64,000 nt of DNA from Absidia repens (Eukaryota; Mucoromycota; Mucoromycetes; Mucorales; Cunninghamellaceae). A program made the translations under genes and the position numbers. Shown in pieces: positions 35,541 to 48,124 of this stretch; the stretch's first letter is position 1; the number at the start of each line of letters is the position of its first letter. Location: NCBI GenBank assembly GCA_002105175.1, contig MCGE01000051.1, positions 116,895 through 180,894 of the forward strand, given 5' to 3'. The notes under the pieces are model-generated. The model was not told where the DNA came from and made no database searches. It worked only from the letters and a program-made list of their open reading frames with translations.

Positions 35541-36250
35541 TGACTGTAGTTCTCTTCTCCGCCCTCCCCCCCCCTTCCCTTTCCCTTGCGAACCATAGCT
35601 TAGTCTATTACCACTTATATTATTACTTTTACATTTTATTATTTATATCCTTTTGTTGTTGTTTTTTACTCCCGTATTGATTTTACTACTGTCTTATTTA
35701 ATAAAGAAAAACAAAATTTGCTTTTATACTAAATTCGTTTATTTTAATACACTGTCATGTTTGATTGGCTGATGACATTTCGGAAAAGGGCGGGTGTTTT
35801 ATTATAGTTTTTTACGTTAGCAGTAGTCAGCAACCATATTTTCCGGGATCTTTCAATCCTAAGAAACAATCGATCGATAACGCAGTAATACTTCATGGCA
35901 TTTTTGGAGCCGTATTATATTACAATTGCTGTTCAGGCCACAATTTTGAAGATCATGGCAAGCGGAAGTGGGTAGGAAGCGGAGAGAGGGTGACGACATC
36001 ATATCTGATAATGGTAATCGTGGTCGATGGTGTGATCAATGGATGGCGGTGATCTTTTGAAGGATTAAAGCAGACCCTTCGGCTGAATTTTTTGTGCTAC
36101 ATCATCTTGTTGGTGAGTGTTGAGTGTTGGGGGTAGGAGGATGCACTTTTGAAAATCCGCTACTCTATAATAATAATAATTGTGCGTTTGTTTTCTTTTT
36201 CTTCTCTTTATATTCTTTTTTTTTATTCTCTCACTCACACACACTTAAAT
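35541..36250. other. Intergenic, upstream of 6PGD copy 2
   Basis: 3' flank of SPFH B2 with AATAAA at about 35700, followed by the 6PGD promoter. The final pyrimidine-rich tract and ACTTAAATATGG match those before copy 1. Confidence 0.5.
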
Positions 36251-38167
36251 ATGGTTGAAGCTGTGTAAGTTGTATAAAAATGGGCCCAAACATATTATTA
36301 TAGAACGCGTACCTGGTGCGCCCTGTGCCTATATATCGACTGACAAAGAATTTCTCTTTAAAAATAGTGCTGATATTGGTCTCATTGGTTTGGCCGTTAT
36401 GGTAAGATACAATATAAAAAAAGGGAGCAAAGGGTCTGGTATATTTATTGCACCTGTACTTATATGTCTTGGCTTCTTTTTTTTTTTTTACTAAAAGGGT
36501 CAAAACTTGATCTTGAACATGAACGACAATGGTTTTACCGTTTGTGCTTACAACCGTACCACCTCCAAGGTTGACAGCTTTTTGGAAAACGAAGCCAAGG
36601 GTAAGTGTCTTGGGTTATAAAAAAAAAAAAAAACAGGCGGGAGATAATATATGAAAATAGGAATGGCTCATATGATGACAAAGACTATTTTGTTTTGATG
36701 GTGACTAATGAACAACATCCTTTATTCCATACTTCATGACAAATAGGTACCAATGTCGTCGGTGCTCACTCTGTCGAAGAACTCTGTGCTAAGCTCAAGC
36801 GCCCAAGAAAGGTCATGTTGCTCGTCAAGGCTGGTTCTGCTGTGGATGCTTTCATTGACCAATTGTTGCCCTTCTTGGAAGAAGGCGATATCATCATTGA
36901 TGGTGGTAACTCTCACTTCCCTGACTCTATCCGCCGTACTGCTGAATTGGAAAAGAAGGGTATTCTCTTTGTCGGTTCCGGTGTCTCCGGTGGTGAAGAA
37001 GGTGCTCGTTACGGTCCCTCTTTGATGCCCGGTGGTAACGCTGCTGCTTGGGAACACATCAAGCCTATCTTCCAAGCTATTGCTGCCAAGGCCCCTGATG
37101 GAGCTTCTTGCTGTGACTGGGTTGGTGAAACTGGTGCTGGTCATTACGTCAAGATGGTCCACAATGGTATCGGTAAGTATATTGCGATTGGGAGAATTAA
37201 GAATGCGACGTTTGTGCCTTTTTTTTTTTTTTTTTTTTTTGTTCAGTCATATTGACATTATTTTTAATCTTTACTTTTTTCCTTTATAGAATATGGTGAT
37301 ATGCAATTGATTACCGAAGTTTACCAAATCATGCTCGAAGGTCTCGGTTTGACTCACGACGAAATGGCTGATGTCTTCACCGAATGGAACCAAGGTGAAT
37401 TGGACTCTTTCTTGATCGAAATCACCCGCGACATTCTCAAGTACAAGGACACTGACGGTGAACCTTTGGTGACCAAGATCCGTGACACTGCTGGCCAAAA
37501 GGGTACTGGCAAGTGGACTGGTATTGACTCCTTGGACCGTGGTATTCCCGTGACTTTGATCGGTGAAGCTGTGTACTCTCGTTGTCTTTCTTCTCTCAAG
37601 GATGAACGTACTCGTGCCTCCAAGATCTTGAAGGGTCCCTCCACTAAGTTTGCCGGTGACAAGAAGGCCTTCATTGCTCAATTGGGTCAAGCTCTTTACG
37701 CCGCCAAGATTGTGTCCTATGCTCAAGGTTACATGTTGATGCGTCAAGCTGCTAAGGACTACGAATGGAAGTTGAACAACGCTGGTATTGCTTTGATGTG
37801 GCGTGGTGGATGTATCATCCGTTCCGTCTTCTTGGGCAAGATCCGTGATGCTTACACCAACAACCCCGAACTCGAAAACTTGTTGTTTGACTCCTTCTTC
37901 GCCGATGCCACTGCTAAGGCTCAAGATGCCTGGCGTAACGTGATTGCTCAAGCTGTCCTCATGGGTATCCCCACCCCTGCCTTGTCTACTGCCTTGAACT
38001 TCTACGATGGTCTCCGTCACGAAATGTTGCCCGCCAATTTGCTCCAAGCTCAACGTGATTACTTCGGTGCCCACACCTACGAACGTCTCGACGCTCCCGG
38101 CAAGTGGGTCCACACCAACTGGACTGGCCGTGGTGGCAATGTTTCTGCCTCTACCTACGATGCTTAA
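36251..38167 (+). CDS. GND1: 6-phosphogluconate dehydrogenase (decarboxylating), copy 2
   Basis: Second intact 6PGD gene: exons 36251-36264, 36368-36401, 36498-36600, 36747-37172, 37290-38167, each the same length as in copy 1, 484 residues. The same active-site and NADP motifs are present ([20 protein letters not shown], tail [11 protein letters not shown]). Exon differences from copy 1 are few and nearly all synonymous. Introns 1, 2 and 4 are unrelated or strongly diverged, while intron 3 (36601-36746) differs from copy 1 only in the length of one A-run. Both copies use the same highly biased codons. Whether they differ in expression cannot be told; the upstream regions differ apart from the last ~40 bases. 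Confidence 0.97.
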
Positions 38168-38847
38168 ATATCCTTTCCGGTATTGACATAGCTTCCCCTC
38201 CTCTTTTTTTTTTATTATTATTATTTACCAACTGTTTATCATCCCTCGCTGTTTTAGTTTAGTGTATGTATCCCCCTCTTCCCCTCACTTACATTCATAT
38301 TAGCCTTTTACATGTTTATATTATATTCTTGTCTCATACAATAAAAAATATTCTCTTTTTTGTTCAACTCCGTCTTCTCTTGTGTGATTTGCTGTTGTCA
38401 TGATTGGGTAAGGAACGGGAATAAAAATAGACCAGTGTGTCAATGGGGTTATTCCACGTAATAATTTCGCCTTTTGTGTGCATTTTGTGTATAAGTGTGG
38501 TATTTTTTATATTCGTGAGAGGGGTATTACTCAGCGCTATTCTTCAACAAAGGCAGAGAGCAAAAAAAAAAAAATGAGAGTGGATTGTTGCCATTGATGT
38601 TAAAGAAAATGCACTGAAAATATGGTCAAAACGCAATCTTGGACTACTTGCATATGGAATTAGGCAATATTGGAGGTTGATGAGGGGGGGGGTATGCGTG
38701 GGAGAGCCAAAAAATAATTCGGCTTTAGGGCCGATGTTGTATAAGTGCTCCAAAAAAAAAACACACTGTGGCACCTTTTTTACCGCCACTTTCGTCTCTC
38801 TTCCATTTGCTTTTTTTTTTTTTTTTTTGTGAAAAAAAGCAACGGTC
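38168..38847. other. Intergenic between 6PGD copy 2 and PDI gene
   Basis: 3' flank with AATAAAAAATA near 38340, then PDI upstream DNA with A-run and T-run (38563-38574, 38811-38828). No gene seen. Confidence 0.5.
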
Positions 38848-40954
38848 ATGATGATTACTCTTTTGTTCTGTGTATGCTTTCTAATATCGACGTGTCTAGC
38901 TTCAACAACATCATTAACGGTAGACAATATCAAGCTACGAACAGCCGATAACAATTGGCTTGTCCTTTATTACCAGTCATCTCCAAACACCATCGGTAAA
39001 ATAGAATAAAATAAAAAAAATTCACGCTATGAAATTGAAAATCAGTTCGCTCACCTTCTTTTCTTTTCTTAGAAACTTCCTGGAATACATTGGCTAAGAA
39101 CTACAAGGACTGGAATCAACATGGAGTTTTTTTCGGGCAAGTGGATTGCTCCAGTGAAAAACAACTCTGTGATGACATTCAGGGCGATACAGTGGTGGTA
39201 GTGTACTCCGCTGGCAACCCGGTGACGACCTACAATGTGGATTCGCAGGAGCAATTAGATGATTTTGTGAGACAACAAATAGTGTCTGCCCCACTCCGGG
39301 GCTCTGTTACCCTGACAAAAGACTGGCTGGAAACCATTGAATCGACCGGTCAACCTTGGTTCGTCAAGTACTATGCGCCTTGGTGTGGCCACTGCAAAAA
39401 AATGGCGCCTGTCTGGGACTCGTTGGCTTTGGATTTGGCAAACTCACATATCAACCTTGCAGAAGTCAATTGCGAAAAGGATAAAGGTAAAAACCCTGGC
39501 CCCCCTCCCATACACACACACACACTGCATCTAATAGTATATAGCAAGTCTTTACTAATATTTGATGCCCCCCTCCTTTTTTTTTTTTTTCTGTGGCGAC
39601 GACGATGGTGGCGGGATGGATATAGAATTATGCTCGGCTCAGAAAGTGGCTGGTCTACCTACCTTGAAATTGTAAGTACTGTCTGTTTTAGTGTTGGAGG
39701 GGGAGGGGCTAGGAAGACTCATTCTTCCATAGATGAAAAACGTAGACACGTTGCTTGACCTTTTTTTTTTTGTTGTTGTTGTTGTTGTCTATGTTAGTTA
39801 TCACGGCGGCTCCACCTTTGTCTATGCTGATGATCGTGCTCTGGAAAACTTTAAAAACTACGTGACGAAAATGACCGGCCCAGCTCTTCATGCCCTGGAT
39901 CATTCATCCTTGCCCTCCGTGTATGAACATGCTGTTTCGGTGGTTTATATTCATCAAAAGGGTGACAACTTGGTAAGAAGAAAAAGAATCTCCGTTTGTC
40001 TCTGTCCCTCCGTTTGTTTGTTATACTCACATTAGTAAATATACATCTATATATCTGACATGTATATAGGATACCATCACATCCGTCGCTAAGAAATATT
40101 TGGATACTGTACCCTTTTATGTGACGACCGACCAGAAAGTCATGACAGCTTTGAATCGCAACAACAACAACAACAACAAAAGGGCGGTGATCATTCTTAA
40201 GGATGGTGGTGCGGTTCAACAAATCTTTGATGGAGACATGGAACACGACTTATCCGAATGGGTTCACAACAACAAGTACCCCTTGGTGACGCGCATCAAT
40301 GCTGGTAACGCCAATGGGATTTTGAAAGGGGATCGTTTAGTAGTGTTGATGTTTACCTCCGATGATGAATCGAATGGCGCTTTCCGTTCCGTGGCAAAAC
40401 AATGGATCTCTACAACAACATCTTCTAAAGATGGTGGTGATGGTGCGCCTAGCGTTGTGTTTGCTGAATTGAATGGCCGAATTTGGGAAAAATATGTCAA
40501 GCGGGTTTATGATGTATCAAGCAATCAATTACCGGCCATTGTCATTATGGATCCTACAGTAAGTGTGGTTATCAGAAGATGTGGGGGGAAGGGGGTAGAA
40601 GGGTGATAGGGTAAAAGAAAAGAATGAAAACTCTAATCATGCATGAATTTTTTTTTATTGGTTCTATAGGACAAAGTCTACTTTAATCAAGATTTACAAG
40701 GCATGCCGTTCTCTGTGGATCGTCCTACTGCTTTGTTTGATGCTTTGAAACAAACCAATCAATTGGAAAGCCATACCACCGATGTCGCTCGTGCTTTGTC
40801 AACTATGCAGAAAGTCGTCAACTATGTGGGTGATCATTATATCTATTTTGGTGCTGCGCTACTTTGTTTGATTGTGGCCGCCATGACCCTGGCTTCCTCT
40901 TCTGGTGGTCAAGTTCAGCCATCAATCTCTGAAGAGAAGAAGAAAGACGATTAG
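38848..40954 (+). CDS. Membrane-anchored protein disulfide isomerase-like protein
   Basis: ER thiol-disulfide oxidoreductase. Exons 38848-38995, 39073-39486, 39626-39671, 39798-39972, 40070-40558, 40670-40954; 518 residues, all phases matching. Signal peptide at residues 1-18 (MMITLLFCVCFLISTCLA). A first thioredoxin-like domain (about 25-120) has no CxxC. The second, from about 125, has the active site FVKYYAPWCGHCKK with Cys154/Cys157, then GLPTLKFYHGG with the cis-proline loop. Two further redox-silent thioredoxin-like regions follow, with an Asn run near 40160. A single membrane span lies at about 481-499 (YIYFGAALLCLIVAAMTLA), and the cytosolic tail ends KKDD, a KKxx-type ER retrieval signal. 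Layout recalls TMX3/Eps1-type proteins; precise orthology is unsure. Confidence 0.88.
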
Positions 40955-41159
40955 ATGATCAGTTTAGTTAGTAATAGGCTTATATATATGTAGTATAGTT
41001 AGTTTATTATTTTATTTATTGTTTTTTTACTATCGATAAACAATAAAAAAAAAATGTTTGACCTAGTTTACGGGAGGATGATCAATGTGTATATATTGAA
41101 GTGGATGTAATTTATAGCTAACGAAAGTGGGCGAATTGACGGAGGGACGGACTGATAGC

Positions 41160-41200
<41 letters not shown>

Positions 41201-41297
41201 AGGATCGTAACTATGAGTAATGATGGCGTGGTATTACATCGATGAAAGGAAAGGGAAGATCACGATGATAGTTGCAAATGTAAGATAGGTTGATCAA

Positions 41298-41331
<34 letters not shown>

Positions 41332-41687
41332 TATCTATATATACCGCACACACATGCACATGCACAAAAAAAAAAAAAAACGACAATGATGACAATCAAT
41401 GACTAACTGGACGGTTTTTTATTTCTTTAATACATTTAATGATGAAGGGGAAGGGGGGGGTGATCATGGTGATATTTAACAAAAACAAAATGCGGCCCAA
41501 TGAAGGACGATGTTGATAAATAAATGATATATATATAAATATAAATAATAAAACAATGGGAAAAAAGAAAGAGGATAACAATATAAAAATAAACCAGTCT
41601 AAACAAAACATAACAAAAAAAAAACAAATCCATGTATCTAAACTAAATCCGTCGAACCGTTGCGAAGCCAAAACATCCCTTTTTTTT
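40955..41687. repeat. Intergenic with A33 run and (CA)n microsatellite
   Basis: AATAAA at about 41041 for the PDI transcript; an A-run of 33 at 41166-41198; a (CA)15-like microsatellite at 41301-41330 and a further ACACACAC near 41345. No gene seen. Confidence 0.7.
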
Positions 41688-43416
41688 TTAATCCGCTTCC
41701 AATTTGATTCTTGAACCTGAGGCTTGTTCGTAAGGTGGTGTTGAACGAGAGGAGGAAGATCGGTGGTGGGCTGACATGGGAAGTAAGGGATCCGAGGGAG
41801 ACACGTGATCGGTTTTGATGGCTGGAGAAGAGTGATGGTGCTGATGATGATGATGATGATGATGATGCTGGCCAACACTGGTATCAATAGGAGGTAAAAT
41901 AGGTTTTGCTGATCGAGGCGAGGGTGTATGATTGGATGGTGAAGAGGAGGAGGGCAAGATAGGACCATTCGTCGTACCGGTGCCTGTTACGACGGTCGTA
42001 GATGACGAGGAAGAGGTGGATGAGGACGACGTGGAGGATCCATTGTTGTTCTTGTTGTTGTTATCGAGCGTCATGATAGGTTTCGGTAATTGTCGTTGTC
42101 GTTTATCCATATGCACCACCATTGCCGAGTCTGCCAAGCTTGTTGCTGGACGGAACGCAGAGGATGGTGGTGTGGCGCTTACAGGGGATCCGTTGCCTCG
42201 TTGAATTTTCGCTTTCAGAGCCTCCATTACCTTGTTGTGAGAGAGCTTATCATCTGAAGGGTCCGCCGACGTCGATAGTGGTCGTGTACGTTTACATCGA
42301 GGGGTGGCCGAGGTCGGGAGGTCGTCATAATTGGCATTGCCGTTTCCGATAGCCGGTGAGATGGGCGTTGATGGTTGGACAGTAGTGGTAGCAGTCGAAG
42401 TGTTGATGGAAGGTGGTTGAAGTCGATGATGGTAATGACGGGTGGAAGAGCTACTATTACTATTACTACTACTTGTTGGTATGATCGAAGTCGATAAAGA
42501 TGCATTGGAAGGATGGTGTCTGGATGATGATAGTGATGATGATGTCGATGATGCTGATGCAGAATTTTTGTTGCGCAAGTCAGGAGGAGGACAAAGTGGG
42601 TGGGCAGAATGAGGATAGGCGACGGGCGAAGAAGGTTGATAGTCATAATGAGAGGCCTGTGATTGTCCACCGCCATTGAAACGCGCAAGGACTTGTTGTT
42701 GGACAGGAGCAAGATTATATCCATAAGGAGATCCTGCTGTTGCTGTTGAAGAAAGAGGAGGATGTGGTGTTACTGTGGGTGGCGGCAGGGACGTTCCCAT
42801 GATTGTTGAGGGTTGATGGCGTACTGTTGGTTCGGTCGATACATGGTGTTGTTGCTGCTGATGAGTATAATGATGAGGAGGTGGTGGTGGATGGTGGGAA
42901 TGGGAAGGGTGATGATATGGCTTGTCATAATAGCGTGCCCATCTACTTTGTTCTCGTAAATATTCTAGATCCAACTGCTTGAGGTGAATTCGTGCCTGTT
43001 CGGTTTTTAGCATATCCCGTGCTGCTTGTTTCTATTCAACCCAAAAGTGTTGGTGAGATGCCCTATTTTTGTGTCTCTCTATTATCAAAGCCCAATGTAT
43101 CACACACTAAGCGAACCCCTTCCTTGTTTTCACAATCATCCAACAACCACCAATGTCACCCACTGCCTTTGTATTCGTTCCTTACTTTATCTTCTTCTGC
43201 CTTTGCCATTAAAATATGTTGTAGGATATCAGCATCGTCCTTATACTTTTCCAGAATATCTTTCAAAGGAATATCGGTATTTGTTGCGGTGGTATCATTG
43301 TGATGGTCATCTTGTTCGAATCGAGGTGATAATGGAGCCGGCCATTGGAAAGCACTTCTTGGTGGTTGGTCATTTGTTGGTGAGTAAGATTGAGGTAAAG
43401 GTGAAGGATTAGACAT
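41688..43416 (-). CDS. Protein of unknown function, coiled coil plus His/Ser/Pro-rich low complexity
   Basis: Not recognised. Two minus-strand exons, 43186-43416 and 41688-43031, give 524 residues; the acceptor at 43032 was chosen because it keeps a continuous charged helix across the junction. Residues about 45-105 form a predicted amphipathic helix or coiled coil (KDILEKYKDDADILQHILMAKAEEDK, shortened here to its ends, then LKTEQARIHLKQLDLEYL). The rest is low complexity: His-Pro runs, Ser runs, a His run near 41855, a second short charged segment (NKVMEALKAKIQRGN) and a Pro/Ser-rich tail. No DNA-binding or catalytic motif is visible. Composition resembles fungal transcriptional co-regulators, but that is only a guess. 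No membrane span and no signal peptide. Confidence 0.7.
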
Positions 43417-43711
43417 GGTTTGTTTGTTTTTTTTGAAAGGACCAAAAAAAATTATATATGTATATAAAGAGGATGAAGGAAGGAAAAGAAATTGTTAAAA
43501 AAAAAAAAAAAAGGCTACACAAAAATAAAAAAAGAGGAGGATCAGCCGGCGTTTAAATATGGAAGAGCTAAAAATAAGTATGTCAATGTCAAATAATAAG
43601 AAAAAAAAAGTTTATTAAGATAAAATAGTATAACGAATAAAGGATAGGTAGGTAAGGGAAGTGGAGTGAAGTACATATAAAAAAGCATAAAGTCTAATAT
43701 AATAAAAGTAT

Positions 43712-45560
43712 CTAGTAGGTGCCCTTGACAACATCATCATCTTCAGTCTTGCGGTTATCATAAGATGGTTGATCATCGTATTCACCGGCAAGCTCTTCGA
43801 GAGATTTACCAGCAGTTTCGGGAATGAGGAGGGAAGAGAAGATACCAGTCAACATGAAGAAAGCAAAAATTTGTAAAAGATGGTTGATCCATTTATTTGG
43901 CCCACCAATATCCTTGAGTAACCCAAAGCCGACTTGCGCAACGATTGATCCGACCTTGCCACTAGCCGCAGAAATACCATGAGCGGTAGATCGGTGCCGG
44001 GTGACAAAAACTTCGCCAGGGACGATGAAAGTCTATAATGTAAAAAAGGAAAAAAGAAAACCAAATACGAGTTGAGTACATCAAATATACGTAGACACAT
44101 GCTGCTTATTAATTACCGTGGTATTGGGACCAAAGTTGAAGAAAATTTGAGTAATGGTATACAAAACAATAAAAAGAGCAGTGGAAGTCTCAAGAATAGG
44201 TTGGTAAGCAAAGCCGAGAATAACAAACATGATAGTGAGCATAACGAAACCCATGATTTGAATAAATTTGCGACCGAGACGATCAATTGTAAAAACGGAG
44301 ATCCAATATCCAGGAACCGATCCAAGCAATTGAATGATCAAGTTACCAACGCAAGTACGGAAGACAGAGCTATAATACAATGTTCAAGTAAACATTAGGC
44401 TGACATCAAGAAATAAATGGCGAATTAGCGACTTACTTGTATGCATCACCACCACCAGAGAAACCAATGTTGGTAAGAATGATCGAGTTGTTGAGACCAA
44501 GACCGTACCAGGCGACATCCAAAGCAAACCAAGAGTAGGCTGTACCCAATAAAACTTTGCCATGCTTCCATTGACCAAAGTATTGACAGAAATCAGACCA
44601 TGAAGCCTTAGGAGAGATTTCTTCACGAGCAACAGCAATATTGTCAGTATAGTCACCAGAGGATGCACCATTTTCAACAAAGGCCTTGGCGTCACGGATC
44701 CCCTTTTCGACCTTTTGTTCCACATCAATGGTATATCGGGGAGTTTCAGGAATGGTCAAACGGTAGTAAAGAGCAAGTACACCGGGAACGGCACCAACAC
44801 CGATAACAATACGCCAGACGTAGTCCAAATAGGCAGGATCGGATTCAATGGCACTCTTGAAAGCGGCAGTAGTAATAATACCAACGATAGAAGCAGCCAC
44901 CTGACCAATACCCTGCATAGCAAACACGGCAGCCATCATAGCACCACGACGTTTGGTAGTGGCAAATTCAGCAGTAATGACTGATGAGAGAGGGTAGTCA
45001 CCACCAATACCGATACCCACGATCACACGCCAAAAGACCATTACGCCCCAGAAGGAGACCGCGGAGCCATTACCAGCCAAAGATTGACCCACAGTACCAA
45101 TGATAATGATGATCAATTCCACACCATACATACGCTTACGCCCTACACGATCGGCTAAGTAACCGAACAAAAGCTGACCCACCACGGTACCAACAGAACA
45201 GGCGACCTTGATAGCAGTATCCACATTTGCAGGCGTTTTGTTATTATGATCAGCCCAATAAACATAACCAATCATTGCAGAGACCAAGTTGATAGCAAAA
45301 ATATCATAGGCGTCAGTAAAGAATCCAATACCGGAAACAATACACGCACGAACATGGAACCAGCCAAATTTCGCGTTGTCGATCTATTTGTTGTATATTA
45401 TCATATTAGTATGATTATTCTTTTTTCCAAAAATGTCTATTTTTTTAAAAAGAAAACAAACCTCTTCAAGGGCCAAACGACGTCGATCCGCAGCTGAGAG
45501 AGTGTAAGACTCTTCAACCGTAGTATTGGTCGAAGATACTTGTTGAGTAGCTAACGACAT
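43712..45560 (-). CDS. PHO84: PHO84-type inorganic phosphate:H+ symporter (MFS)
   Basis: Plasma-membrane phosphate transporter of the major facilitator superfamily, phosphate:H+ symporter family. Minus-strand exons 45462-45560, 44437-45383, 44117-44369, 43712-44032; 539 residues, all phases matching. Landmarks: FHVRACIVSGIGFFTDAYDIFAIN (first part; TM1 with the conserved Asp), GQLLFGYLADRVGRKRMYG, GIGIGGDYPLSSVI (the family signature), AVFAMQGIGQ, IPETPRYT before the central loop, WYGLGLNNSII, GYWISVFTIDRLGRK, GPNTTTFIVPGEVF and IPETAGKSLEEL. Twelve spans are expected. The cytosolic tail ends in an acidic TEDDDVVKGTY stretch. Likely induced by phosphate starvation by analogy; a CACGTG-type Pho4 site was not found in the 300 bp upstream that I read. 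Confidence 0.93.
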
Positions 45561-47255
45561 CAAACGAAAAAAAAAGAAGTGTTGAAAGGAAAGGAAAGGA
45601 AAGGAATGAAAAAAGTGAAAAATCAAATTGATTTGATCCCACTCACTCTTATACTAGTTTTTAAACACCGCTAAAAAGTGGCAGGCCTTTTTTTTTTTTT
45701 TTTGAGCAAGATGTAACCCTATCATTTAAACCATGTGTGTTCCTCCATTTTAAAAGGTGCTTTTTTTATTTTAGCAATCAAATAAGATCATAAAAAATAA
45801 GCTGCGTTACCACTTCCCAGGAAATAGTTTAAAACCTCGATTGTGTTGTCTCCAAGAATTTCATCCAATTATATTGGTTGATCTGTACACGATGCATATC
45901 CATTGTCATTTTTTAGTTTATACATCCAATCTAACTTCTTTTTTTGGTTGATTCTTATAAAAAGAATCTAAAGAATGATACTTGAATAGATATATATAAA
46001 ATAAAGTAGGCTGATCATTCACGAGTGTACTGTACATACAGTACTACTGTATGAAAGTAATCAGGCACATTACAGTGAAAAGAACAACCGTGCGCTTGAA
46101 TCTGAAACTCCGCTACAACAACAACAATCATTTGTTCAGTGGTGAACGTATGGTATACTTTATTAAATAAGACACACTTGTATACGTCCATTGGATATTA
46201 TATACAAGTTCCGCTACTATTCCTTTTTACAGTAAACATATTTTCCTCCAATCCCAGTCCCTGACCTTGACATCTCGCACTGGTTTTATATCTAAACGGA
46301 TAATTACGGAAATCAGAAAATATGATTCAATTTGGTAGTTTTTGTCTTCTTTTTTTATTGATGGTGATCATCATGACATCGTATACCTTCCCGATTTTCC
46401 ATTCATCCACACTCCGTTTTGCCCTTAAAATCTGACACTTTCTTCATGTTTGTCAATTTTAACATACTATCAATATCATTTGTGCCGTCTCCTTTTTTTT
46501 TTTTTATTCTCCTGGTACAAATAAACGTTATCACTATTATTTCCCCCAATAATACATAACACATATACAGTATATCTTGTATACATTCTTTTAAATTTAA
46601 ATGGGTATCACCATTCCACAGGCTTCCAATCACTGAAAAAAAAAAAACCCGTGTCTGAAAACAAATGTTTTTTTATTAGGAATACATGCCACTAAAATCG
46701 AAAATACATTCCATCAACTAGAATACATGCTATCCAGCTTGTACTGGTATACCCTTTGGTATTTGCAGATCAATACGCTGACTTACTCAGCGTATCAATC
46801 AGAAGGTACTTAATTTTCAAAGCAATGGAAAATCTTTGATCCATTCTAGAAGCGTTTCCTCCACGAATTATAAGGCCTTTGATTCAAACCCAACTACATT
46901 TTGAAAGTAAAGAATGAGATAATATGTATTTGTTTTGTAATACGCACTATAACACAGTAAGATGATACAACGAAAAAAAAATCCAAACTAGAACCAATCT
47001 ATTTCCTTGTGTCCATTCGCACCTAGGTTTCTCGTTGTATATTACCCTCCATACTCAACGTTCTGTCGTTTAGCTTTTTTTTTTTTTTTTTTTTGAGGCC
47101 CAAACTGGCTTTCCATTTAATGAAAATGATAGACTGGGTATATAGAGCAGGCCAGTCTAGTGTAGGCTATAAAATTTTATACGAAAAGCTAAAAGGACAT
47201 ATTTTATTGACGAACGGTGATAAATTCCAAGTTAAAGGCGAGGAGTGCTTATTGT
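45561..47255. other. Gene-poor intergenic DNA
   Basis: 1.7 kb with no supportable gene. Includes T-runs (45690-45704, 47074-47094) and a perfect 18 bp inverted repeat GTACTGTACATACAGTAC near 46028-46045. Confidence 0.5.
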
Positions 47256-47748
47256 AACAAGAAATCTACTGGAAGTAATATGAGAGATACCATTGGCAGA
47301 TTTGAATAACACTTAACTCTAATATATAAAGTGGCTTGTGAAATGGGAGCTAATATACTATACATGGGACGAGAAAGTCATGAGGGATATATGTTATTGA
47401 AGCACAGCAAATGTCAACAACAATCAAACGGTGTTGTGGTAGTAAATAAGGGATCTAATGTGCAAGACATGAAAGAAAATAATGGGACATTTTTCATTGA
47501 AAAAAAGTAAAAATAAGATGTATTTTATTCAGATAAAGAGACATACTATAGACAAACTAACATTAAACTAAGCTAATGAAGGCTCCAAAAAGCCAACTAA
47601 TGGTGACTTCCGATCCTGACACTAAAATGAAAGAGTTTCCCCATGCATCTTGTAATCCCTGAGCTGAAAATCCTTCTAAACTAGTCCAGACACTAATCTA
47701 TGACCATCAGAACCTCAGAGAAGTCGAATGGTGAAGAAGAAAAAAAAA

Positions 47749-47801
<53 letters not shown>

Positions 47802-47850
47802 TAAAAATTGGGAGTAAACAAAAATACACGTGGGCGGGTTTTGAAATGCG
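47256..47850 (-). repeat. Interspersed ~0.6 kb repeat family, copy 4 (inverted)
   Basis: On the minus strand the same blocks run in the same order: CCCGCCCACGTG (CACGTG at 47827-47832), a pyrimidine stretch expanded into a (TC)n microsatellite, the core (47631-47675, CAGCTCAGGGATTACAAG then ATGCATGGGGAAACTC), AGTTGGCTTTTTGGAG, TAGTTTAATGTTAG, CTGAATAAAATAC and a diverged tail to about 47262. Confidence 0.75.
47757..47796 (+). repeat. (GA)n microsatellite after an A-run
   Basis: About 19 GA units follow an A-run at 47740-47757. It lies within the pyrimidine-rich block of repeat copy 4, so it is an expansion inside that repeat. Confidence 0.9.
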
Positions 47851-48124
47851 GTTATTTTTTTTCTGAGGGGTGCAAAAAGACACTCCCCATTGTTTTGCTC
47901 TTCCTTTTTCTAAAACAACAACACTATACAATATTGTCAACAAGCTGGTTTTCTTTACTTTTTTACAACAACCATTACCTTCCAATCTCGGTGTCATGAT
48001 GACTCCTCTTCTTTTTTCAGCAATCACCCACGCCCTCTCATCCAGTGGCGTATTCAACAGTGACATTCACCTTTTTTTTTTTTAGAACGACAACCACCAT
48101 TTAACATCGGCGTCAATAATGCCT

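Noticed and set aside
41301..41360. Regular CA repeats considered as a CRISPR-like or satellite array
   Set aside because: Simple dinucleotide microsatellite without unique spacers; CRISPR arrays are not expected in a fungal nucleus.
46028..46045. Perfect 18 bp inverted repeat considered as a transposon end or operator
   Set aside because: No second copy with matching flanks and no neighbouring gene; short palindromes of this size occur by chance in AT-rich DNA.
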